Translations under genes and position numbers: made by a program | From: JBDKTH01 sp964558295 | GTDB taxonomy: Bacteria > Planctomycetota > Planctomycetia > Pirellulales > Thermoguttaceae | Reading direction: 5' to 3' | Assembly (NCBI GenBank): GCA_964558295.1 | Contig: CAZLDQ010000105.1 | Span: forward strand, 1-19,900 | DNA: 19,900 nucleotides | Shown: one piece after another, positions 14,261-19,900 of the stretch | How the letters are laid out: each line of letters opens with the position of its first letter | How positions within the stretch are numbered: the stretch's first letter is position 1 | The notes under the pieces: model-generated | The model's database searches: none | Told to the model about the DNA's origin: nothing | What the model saw: the letters and a program-made list of their open reading frames with translations, nothing else

Positions 14261-14737
14261 GAAGCAGTTCCGAGGTCCATCGAAGGCCGACGTGCCGTCG
14301 GCCGCTAAACAGTGAAGCCCCTTGCCGGCCGACGCGCCGTCGGTTGCTCAACAAATAAATGGATGACCGCAAACGGCGAAAAAAATGTTACTTGAAGTCA
14401 ATCTCCTCATTGTTTCGGCCACTGGGGGGTTCTGTCAACGGTCAAGGGTCATGGAAAGGCATCTCCAGGAGGAATTCCAGAAATTGGACGGAAAAATGCC
14501 AAAGCCCTGCCTAAATCCCCCACACACCCCAACCATCCTCAAGGATAGGCAATATGCGCCGCTTTGCGAGGTTACATCATTTCTTCCAGCCGGATTATTG
14601 ACCAATCCGTTTCATTTTGTCGATTTTCCCAGCCGATCTAGCGTAAGTTAGGCTATCAGTCTAAACTCTGATGCTTGCGTATGTTTTACCGATTAGATGA
14701 ACCGTTCCAGTGTCGTTTTGACGCAAGGAGTTGTGCA
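14261..14737. other. Divergent intergenic region with hairpin repeats and an AT-richer stretch
   Basis: About 477 bases between the permease gene (-) and the secreted-protein gene (+). The left part carries the duplicated hairpin described separately at 14285-14353. From about 14355 the composition is richer in A and T than the genes around it. An open frame at 14385-14651 has no good ribosome binding site and no recognisable protein features. I could not pick a convincing -35/-10 pair by eye. Confidence 0.5.
14285..14353. repeat. Duplicated hairpin repeat (GGCCGAC stem)
   Basis: Two copies of a 27-base unit, 42 bases apart. The first (14285-14311) has a perfect 7-bp stem GGCCGAC/GTCGGCC followed by GCTAAACA. 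The second (14327-14353) has the stem GGCCGAC/GTCGGTT followed by GCTCAACA. The GTGCC/GCGCC loops differ by one base. Two near-identical stem-loops with a conserved 3' tail look like a REP-type element. No T-run follows either copy. Confidence 0.65.
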
Positions 14738-16786
14738 GTGCCTCGTTTCTGGATTTGGGTGGCTTGCTATGTCGGATTTTGGATGACGGCGACCGGTTGG
14801 GGGAGTGTTTCCGCCCAGGCGATTGGACAATCGGAAACCCTTCTGCCGGGAACCACGCAGGGCTTCTTCGCCATTACGAACGTCGACCAACTCAAGGAGC
14901 ACTGGAATGCCACGCAACTTGGCCACTTGATGGCCGATCCGGTCATGGAACCGTTTACGAAGGATATTCGGCGACAGTTCGAGAATCGCTGGTCGGCCGT
15001 CCATGATCGTTTGGGATTGACCCTCGACGACATGAAGGGCGTGCCCGGCGGAGACCTGGCGATTGCCCTGGTCGGTCCCGCCCCGGGCAAGGCGGCGCTG
15101 GCGATCGTGGTCGATGTTTCGGGCAAACATGCCGAAACGAAAGAGATGCTCGAAAAGGTTTCGGCGGCGCAACGGAATCGCGGCGCGCGGGAGAGCCAGC
15201 GTCGCGTCAAGGGCTGCCCCGACCCAATCATTCAGTTCGATTTACCTGAGCCGGAAGAGGAAAAGGAAGCCGTCCGAAGCACCTTGCGGGGTAGTGCGAA
15301 GTCGGAGGCCGAGAAGCTGGCCGCCCAAAATGCCGGAGAGGTTCCCATGCCCACCCCGGCGTCGCAACGGCAGGCGTTTTATTGTTGGACGGGCGATCTG
15401 CTGGTCGTTTCGGATGATTTCGACGTTTTGGCGGGCATCCTGAGCCGCGCGATGGGCCACGGGGGCGACAGCCTGGCCGACCAGCCGGGGTTCCAGGCCG
15501 TCATGGCCCGATGCAAGGCCGATTACGGCGAGAAGGTCGTGCCGCAGGCCCGGTGGTTCATCCATCCGCTGGGTTACGCCGAGGCGGCGCGGGCATCGAC
15601 GCCCCCCTCGAAACGGCGCAAGGGCAAAAGCATCTTGGAAGTGATGCGGAATCAGGGCGTGGCGGCCGTGCAAGGCATCGGCGGATTCATCGACTTCTCC
15701 TCCGAAGGATTCGAGTGGGTGCATCGGACGGCGGTCCATGCCCCGCCGCCTTACGAAAAGGCCATGAAGATGCTGGTGTTGCCCAACGCCGACGATTTTG
15801 CCCCGCAGCCTTGGGTGCCGCGCGACATCGCCACGTATACGACCCTGTATTTCGACATCGGCAACGCCTTCGACCATTTCGGTCCGCTGTTTGAGGAGAT
15901 CGTCGCCCAGGGCGAACAAGGCGCGTGGCAAGACACGCTGGATCATCTGGAAAAAACGCCCGACGGCCCCAAGATCAATCTCCGCGAGGAGCTGATCGCC
16001 CATCTGGGTCGGCGGATCACCATGTTGACCGACTATCAAACGCCGATCACCACGGCCAGTGAGCGACTTTTGTTCGCCATTGAGTTGACCAACGAAGAGG
16101 CCGCCGCCAAGGGCGTCGAAAAGCTGTTGAAAAACAATCCGGATTTCAAGCAGCCGCCGCGGGTCATTAACGGACATGTGGTCTGGGAATACGCCGAGGA
16201 AGAAGCGGCGATGCCCGACCCCGTGCAAATCACCTTCGACGCCGCGCCGACGATCGCGCCGTATCGGGCGCCGCAAAAACACGCCAAGAAATCGGAAGAC
16301 GGCCTCGACGAGGAAGAGGAAGAAGAGCCGGAAGATCATCCGCTGCTGCCTCACGCGGCGGTGACGGTTTGGAAAGGGCATCTGCTGGTCGCCTCGCACA
16401 TCGACTTCCTTTTGAAGGTCATCGACCCGGCCGGCGCGCCCGACAAACTCAACAACGACGTCGATTACGTCTTGGTCGGCGAACAGATCGAGAAGTTTCG
16501 GACGAAGGAAAAATGCGTCCGCGTTTTTTCACGGACCGACGAAGAGTATTACCCGACCTATGAACTGATTCGCCAAAACAAGTTGCCGCAGAGCGAGACG
16601 ATGCTGGCCCGGCTGCTCAACGGACTGTTCGGCCCGGGCAAGAAGGGAGCCGTCCGCCCCCAGAAGATCGACGGCAGCCAATTGCCCGACTACCAGGTCG
16701 TCCGCCGGCATCTCGGCCCCGCCGGCCTGCAAGCCACGAGCGAGCCGACCGGCTGGTACTTGAAAGGTTTTACGCTGGCGAAATGA
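14738..16786 (+). CDS. Secreted protein of unknown function (planctomycete-type)
   Basis: No function can be assigned. The GTG at 14738 has a strong AAGGAG at 14725-14730, seven bases upstream, and gives 682 residues starting directly with a signal peptide (hydrophobic 4-19, likely cleavage after Ser-Ala-Gln-Ala at about 28). A TTG at 14675 would add 21 polar residues in front of the signal and is unlikely. The mature protein is soluble, with alternating alpha/beta-looking segments such as GGDLAIALVGPAPGKAALAI near 106-125. A strongly acidic run (EDGLDEEEEEE) lies near 520-530 and several charged helical stretches are visible. No membrane anchor or metal-binding motif was seen. I associate this style of protein with large secreted families of planctomycetes, from memory only. 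lpxK starts within its stop codon (ATGA). Confidence 0.75.
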   Translation: MPRFWIWVACYVGFWMTATGWGSVSAQAIGQSETLLPGTTQGFFAITNVDQLKEHWNATQLGHLMADPVMEPFTKDIRRQFENRWSAVHDRLGLTLDDMKGVPGGDLAIALVGPAPGKAALAIVVDVSGKHAETKEMLEKVSAAQRNRGARESQRRVKGCPDPIIQFDLPEPEEEKEAVRSTLRGSAKSEAEKLAAQNAGEVPMPTPASQRQAFYCWTGDLLVVSDDFDVLAGILSRAMGHGGDSLADQPGFQAVMARCKADYGEKVVPQARWFIHPLGYAEAARASTPPSKRRKGKSILEVMRNQGVAAVQGIGGFIDFSSEGFEWVHRTAVHAPPPYEKAMKMLVLPNADDFAPQPWVPRDIATYTTLYFDIGNAFDHFGPLFEEIVAQGEQGAWQDTLDHLEKTPDGPKINLREELIAHLGRRITMLTDYQTPITTASERLLFAIELTNEEAAAKGVEKLLKNNPDFKQPPRVINGHVVWEYAEEEAAMPDPVQITFDAAPTIAPYRAPQKHAKKSEDGLDEEEEEEPEDHPLLPHAAVTVWKGHLLVASHIDFLLKVIDPAGAPDKLNNDVDYVLVGEQIEKFRTKEKCVRVFSRTDEEYYPTYELIRQNKLPQSETMLARLLNGLFGPGKKGAVRPQKIDGSQLPDYQVVRRHLGPAGLQATSEPTGWYLKGFTLAK

Positions 16787-18024
16787 CTCCATCGCAAGAT
16801 GCCGTTGCGACAGACGGCGCCTCGGCGAACAGTGCCTCGGCGAGCAATGCTTTGGCGAGCAAGGCTTTGGCGAGCAATGCTTTGGCGAGCAATGCTTTGG
16901 CGAGCAATGCTTTGGCGAGCAATGCTTTGGCGAGCGGGGGGCGTCAGCCCCCTGTACATTCCTGCGCCGGGTATTTCTCCCCATCCGCATTCCACGACAT
17001 CGTCAGCGGCCGTCGGCGCGGCGTCGTCGCGAGCTTGATGCGCGGCGTTTTCGGGGTGTGCGAGTTCTTTTATGCCGCCGCCGTCCGCCGCCGGAACCGC
17101 CGATTCGACCGCGGCGCGGCGAAAATCCATCGCGCGGCCGTGCCCGTGCTGAGTGTCGGCAACCTGACGCTCGGCGGCACGGGCAAAACGCCGATGGTCG
17201 AATGGCTCGCCCGTTGGTTTGCTGCAAAGAACGTCCGCGTTGGCGTGGTCAGTCGAGGTTACGGATCGTGCGGCGACCGGCCGAACGACGAGGCCCTTGA
17301 ACTGCAATTATCTCTGCCCGGCGTGCCGCATGTCCAGAATCCCGACCGCGCGGAGGCCGCCCGCGAGGCCGTCGAAAAGCACGGCTGCCGATTGATCGTC
17401 TTGGACGACGGCTTTCAGCACCGCCGGCTTGCCCGCGATCTCGACATCGTGCTGATCGACGCGATGGAACCCTTCGGTTTCGGCCGCGTCTTCCCGCGCG
17501 GCACGTTGCGCGAACCGATGGAGGGTTTAAGCCGGGCCGATGTGCTCGTTTTAAGCCGGGCCGATGCACTCGACGCCGCCGCGCGGGCCGCGTTATGGCA
17601 AAGCCTTGACGCTTATGCCCCGCGAGCGATTCGGGTCGAAGCGATTCACGCCCCGTGCGCGTTGCTCTCGCCCGACGGCCGGCGGGAGCCGCTCGGTGCG
17701 ATTCGAGACCTATCCGTGGCGGCCTTTTGCGGGATCGGCAATCCGGCGGGCTTCCAACGCACGCTCGCGGCCTGCGGATGCCGCGTCGCCGGCTTCCGCG
17801 CGTTTCCCGATCATTACGCCTACCGCCAAGCGGATTGGTTGGAATTAGCCGCCTGGGCCGAACGCCTCGGCGCCTCGGCCGTTCTCTGCACGCGGAAGGA
17901 TTTGGTCAAACTGCCGCCCGACGGAATCGGCGGCCGTCCGCTTTGGGCCGTCGGCGTCGAAATCGTATTCCAAGAAGGGCAAGAAGCCTTCGAGGCGCGC
18001 TTGTCGCAATTTCTTGATGCGTGA
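16783..18024 (+). CDS. lpxK: Tetraacyldisaccharide 4'-kinase (LpxK)
   Basis: LpxK phosphorylates the 4' position of the tetraacyl disaccharide 1-phosphate in lipid A synthesis at the inner membrane. Visible motifs are the P-loop in VGNLTLGGTGKTP (about 126-138), VVSRGYG (about 153-159), the DDGFQHRRLARD region (about 208-219) holding the catalytic Asp pair, and PRGTLREP. The CTRKDLVKL near the end corresponds to the family TEKD motif. Homology to LpxK begins only at about residue 68 (AFHDIVSGRRRG), with a basic amphipathic helix for membrane contact after it. Residues 13-52 are encoded by a 15-bp tandem repeat and read as Ala-Leu-Ala-Ser-Asn units, so the N-terminus is abnormal. No ATG, GTG or TTG occurs in frame between the repeat and the homologous part. 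The true start is therefore the ATG at 16783 (overlapping the upstream stop as ATGA), a TTG inside the repeat, or the ATG at 17038. Confidence 0.9.
   Translation: MTPSQDAVATDGASANSASASNALASKALASNALASNALASNALASNALASGGRQPPVHSCAGYFSPSAFHDIVSGRRRGVVASLMRGVFGVCEFFYAAAVRRRNRRFDRGAAKIHRAAVPVLSVGNLTLGGTGKTPMVEWLARWFAAKNVRVGVVSRGYGSCGDRPNDEALELQLSLPGVPHVQNPDRAEAAREAVEKHGCRLIVLDDGFQHRRLARDLDIVLIDAMEPFGFGRVFPRGTLREPMEGLSRADVLVLSRADALDAAARAALWQSLDAYAPRAIRVEAIHAPCALLSPDGRREPLGAIRDLSVAAFCGIGNPAGFQRTLAACGCRVAGFRAFPDHYAYRQADWLELAAWAERLGASAVLCTRKDLVKLPPDGIGGRPLWAVGVEIVFQEGQEAFEARLSQFLDA
16819..16938 (+). repeat. 15-bp tandem repeat in the lpxK N-terminus
   Basis: Seven full 15-bp units and one partial unit. 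Units 1 and 2 are diverged (GCCTCGGCGAACAGT and GCCTCGGCGAGCAAT), unit 3 ends in AAG, units 4 to 7 are identical GCTTTGGCGAGCAAT, and unit 8 runs into GGG. The length of 15 keeps the reading frame whatever the copy number. Identical central units with worn left-end units are what slippage or unequal exchange produces. There are no spacers, so it is not a CRISPR array. Confidence 0.9.
16937..16952. repeat. GC-rich hairpin joined to the tandem repeat
   Basis: GGGGGC (16937-16942) and GCCCCC (16947-16952) form a perfect 6-bp stem with a GTCA loop, directly after the last tandem unit. In the lpxK frame it encodes part of Gly-Gly-Arg-Gln-Pro-Pro. The tandem repeat and hairpin together look like one short intergenic element that has entered or extended the reading frame. 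Confidence 0.6.
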
Positions 18025-18052
18025 CGTTGCTTCGCGGCACGGCAATCCGTAA

Positions 18053-18112
18053 AACGGAATTTATTCCGTTCCAGAACCAGGCGTCGTTCGGGGAACGGAT
18101 TGAAATCCGTTC
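18053..18112. repeat. Two related palindromes with ACGGAWT arms
   Basis: AACGGAAT (18053-18060) and ATTCCGTT (18063-18070) form a perfect 8-bp stem. GAACGGATT (18093-18101) and AATCCGTTC (18104-18112) form a perfect 9-bp stem. Both have 2-base spacers and nearly the same arms, so they are two copies of one motif. Tight loops and the lack of a T-run argue against simple terminators. They lie just after lpxK. Confidence 0.6.
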
Positions 18113-18156
18113 TACGACCGTCATCGAACGATTCGATGGACGTCCCCAGCAATGAA

Positions 18157-18185
18157 TTGCGGTCCAACGGCCCATCTGCTATGCT
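18157..18185 (+). promoter_or_regulatory. Candidate extended -10 promoter for the methyltransferase gene
   Basis: TATGCT at 18180-18185 is preceded by TGC, an extended -10. TTGCGG at 18157-18162 lies 17 bases upstream and matches only the first three positions of the -35. The start of transcription would be near 18192, about 33 bases ahead of the ATG. Confidence 0.4.
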
Positions 18186-18224
18186 GGCGCCTCTGCTTCG
18201 ACTTCAACCTACGGAAGCCCTCCG

Positions 18225-18992
18225 ATGGCGCAATGGTACGAATCGCTGTTTGCGAATTATGCGAAAACTTACGACAAGGAATCGTTCACCCAGGGAACCC
18301 TGGGCGAGGCGGATTTCGTGGAGCGGGAATTGAACTTCGACCGCGCGAAACGCATTCTGGACATCGGGTGCGGCACGGGCCGGCACGCCGTCGAACTAGC
18401 CCGGCGCGGCTATCGGGTAACCGGCTTCGATCTCTCGGAGGCCCAATTGCGGGCCGCCCGCGAGAAAGCGGCCGCCGCCGGCGTTTCGGTCGACTTCCAG
18501 CGGCGCGACGCGACGGAGCCGCATTTCCAACAAGAGTTCGACGCGGCCGTGATGTTTTGCGAAGGCGCATTCCCCTTGATGGAGACCGACGCGAAGAACC
18601 ACGCGATCCTCGTTCACGCCGCGGCGGCCCTGCGGCCCGGCGGGCTGTTGCTGATGACCACCCTGAACGCCTTGTTTCCGCTGTTTCATTCCGTCAAGGA
18701 TTTTTACGACGCCCAGAAAAGCGAATCCGGCGCGAAGTCCGGCGCGTTGACTTTTGATTTGATGACGTTCCGCGAGAGCACGGTATTGGAGTTCACCGAC
18801 GACGCGGGCCAATCGCATGCGGTCCAAACCAACGAACGCTACTACACGCCGACCGAAATGCGGTGGCTCTTGCAAACGGCGGGGTTCGCCTCGGTCGATA
18901 TCTTTGGCGCCCGCCTGGGCGAGTTCAGCCGCGACCACGTCCTGACGCCCGACGATTTCGAGATGCTCATCGCGGCCCGAAAGGGTGAATAA
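18225..18992 (+). CDS. Class I SAM-dependent methyltransferase
   Basis: Predicted soluble methyltransferase of 255 residues with a Rossmann-like fold. The SAM-binding motif I is ILDIGCGTGRH (44-54), and the acidic residue that holds the ribose is D69 in GFDLSEAQL. The later motif LRPGGLLLMTT is visible near 136-146. The N-terminus has the WYESLFANYAKTYDKE pattern common in small-molecule methyltransferases of this type. Motifs past the core (YYTPTEMRWLLQTAGF near 206-221) are typical of class I enzymes but do not reveal the substrate. The start ATG has only a weak purine-rich site upstream. It has its own candidate promoter and may be independent of lpxK. The substrate is unknown; a small metabolite is more likely than RNA or protein. 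Confidence 0.85.
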   Translation: MAQWYESLFANYAKTYDKESFTQGTLGEADFVERELNFDRAKRILDIGCGTGRHAVELARRGYRVTGFDLSEAQLRAAREKAAAAGVSVDFQRRDATEPHFQQEFDAAVMFCEGAFPLMETDAKNHAILVHAAAALRPGGLLLMTTLNALFPLFHSVKDFYDAQKSESGAKSGALTFDLMTFRESTVLEFTDDAGQSHAVQTNERYYTPTEMRWLLQTAGFASVDIFGARLGEFSRDHVLTPDDFEMLIAARKGE

Positions 18993-19062
18993 AACAGCCT
19001 ACAAAACAGACGATATCACCCAATCTCTCTCCCCCCACGCCCCTCACCCCTCACCCTTCGCC

Positions 19063-19900
19063 ATGTTCCGCCTTCTGGCCATCGACATCGACGGAACGCT
19101 CGTCAACAGCCGGCACGAATTGACGCCGGCCGTTCGCTCGGCGTTGCGCCGGGCGGGTGAAGCGGGCCTCCGAATCGTCCTGGCCACCGGCCGGCGCTAC
19201 AGCCACGCCCTGCCGCTGGTCGAACCGCTGGGAATCGACGTGCCGCTGGTGACCGCCAGCGGGGCGCTGGTGAAAGACCCGCTCGACCACCGCACGCTTT
19301 ATCAGGCCCGATTCGAGCCGGTCGCGCTTCGCCGGTCGCTGGCCCTTGCCGACCGTTTGGGCTTCGATCCGGTCGTCTGCACCGACTCGTTCGAGCAGGG
19401 ATTCGATTATTATCTTGGCAGCTTCGAGGCGCGGACGCCCGAGCTGGCCTATTATCTCGCGCACAATCCCGAGCGGGGGCGGCTTTGGCCGCGATTGACG
19501 GCCGATCCGCCGCCGGGCGTGTTTTCCGTATTCTGCACGGGCACGCAAGAACAGATGAACCGCTTGGAAGCGGCCTTGCACGATGCGTTGCCAAACCAAT
19601 TGCACACGAATGTGCTCCGTCCGCCGAAATACATCGGCTACTTTACCGAAATCGTTCCGGCGGGCGTAACCAAATGGTCGGCCATCCAGCGGCTTGCCCG
19701 CGACTGGGACATCGCCGACGCGGAAATTTGCGCCGTCGGCGACGACGTGAACGACATTCCGATGATCCGCGCCGCGGGCCTAGGCGTGGCGATGGGCAAC
19801 GCGCAACCGGCCGTCAAGGCCGCCGCTGATCGCGTCGCTCCCGGCCATGACGAAGACGGCCTGGCCGAAGTGGTCGCATGGGTGGTGGACGAGGGGCTGG
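19063..19900 (+). CDS. HAD-superfamily phosphatase, Cof type (cut by window end)
   Basis: Predicted Mg-dependent phosphatase of the Cof/IIB group, which acts on sugar phosphates and other small phosphate esters. The ATG at 19063 begins with the nucleophile motif AIDIDGTLVNS (D8 nucleophile, D10 acid/base). Motif II is the Thr in VLATGRR (T42), motif III the Lys in GVTKWSAI (K204), and motif IV the GDDVNDIPMI (226-235) that holds Mg. A cap domain of the C2 type lies between motifs II and III. 279 codons are in the window and no stop is seen, so the C-terminus lies to the right; the family usually ends soon after this point. The upstream bases 19031-19058 are CCCCTCACCC-like direct repeats, and there is no good ribosome binding site. 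Confidence 0.9.
   Translation, partial: MFRLLAIDIDGTLVNSRHELTPAVRSALRRAGEAGLRIVLATGRRYSHALPLVEPLGIDVPLVTASGALVKDPLDHRTLYQARFEPVALRRSLALADRLGFDPVVCTDSFEQGFDYYLGSFEARTPELAYYLAHNPERGRLWPRLTADPPPGVFSVFCTGTQEQMNRLEAALHDALPNQLHTNVLRPPKYIGYFTEIVPAGVTKWSAIQRLARDWDIADAEICAVGDDVNDIPMIRAAGLGVAMGNAQPAVKAAADRVAPGHDEDGLAEVVAWVVDEGL

Noticed and set aside
13097..14308. Plus-strand open frame (403 codons) over the ABC permease
   Set aside because: It is antisense to a clear FtsX-like permease and rich in Asp, Ala, Gly and His, as expected of a shadow frame.
14385..14651. Open frame of 88 codons in the divergent region
   Set aside because: No ribosome binding site, no recognisable motif, and composition like the non-coding flanks.
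16819..16938. Possible CRISPR array
   Set aside because: The 15-bp units are contiguous with no spacers, and the array lies in frame inside lpxK.
16690..17307. Minus-strand frame with Ala-Arg-Gln-Ser-Ile repeats
   Set aside because: It is the complementary reading of the 15-bp repeat and overlaps lpxK and the end of the secreted-protein gene.

Overview
The window is high-GC bacterial chromosomal DNA that looks like a planctomycete (Pirellulales-type). This is an inference from gene content: a long secreted protein of a style I associate with planctomycetes, an LpxK with a planctomycete-like N-terminus, a divergent DUF4432 / phosphomannose-isomerase-like pair, many small GC-rich hairpin repeats between genes, and patchy Shine-Dalgarno use. 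No rRNA, tRNA, CRISPR array, transposase, prophage or plasmid gene was seen.

Layout. 1-80: remnants of a hairpin repeat family with CTACG linkers. 144-2978 (+): uvrA, full length by homology but cut by an in-frame amber codon at 2121-2123, next to a damaged second Walker A motif. 2979-3429: non-coding stretch with one nested hairpin and a good ilvB promoter. 3430-5220 (+): acetolactate synthase large subunit, without a small-subunit gene in the window. 5367-8177 (+): two-gene unit of a GT21-like membrane glycosyltransferase and a radical SAM protein with a B12-binding-like N-terminus, behind a good sigma-70-type promoter. 8283-10593 (-): a secreted M14-type carboxypeptidase downstream of a DUF4432 aldose-epimerase-like gene, probably one transcript. 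11082-12329 (+): a zinc phosphomannose-isomerase-like protein, divergent from the DUF4432 gene. 12400-14260 (-): a MacB/LolD-type ABC permease and ATPase overlapping by 8 bp. 14738-16786 (+): a secreted protein of unknown function. 16783-18024 (+): lpxK, with a translated 15-bp tandem repeat at its N-terminus. 18225-18992 (+): class I SAM methyltransferase. 19063 to the window end (+): Cof-type HAD phosphatase, truncated by the window edge.

How the genes relate. The clearest envelope gene is lpxK (lipid A 4'-kinase), which implies lipid A synthesis. The glycosyltransferase/radical SAM pair resembles the HpnI/HpnJ type of pairing and may modify a membrane glycolipid. The DUF4432 and PMI-like genes share a divergent control region and probably act on the same sugar. 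The rest is housekeeping: DNA repair, branched-chain amino acid synthesis, ABC export and phosphatase functions.

The points most worth a second look are the clustered lesions in uvrA, the tandem repeat and GC-hairpin forming the N-terminus of LpxK, the glycosyltransferase/radical SAM cassette, the divergent sugar pair, and several families of short hairpin repeats between genes. I see no clear-cut new defence, mobile or RNA system here.
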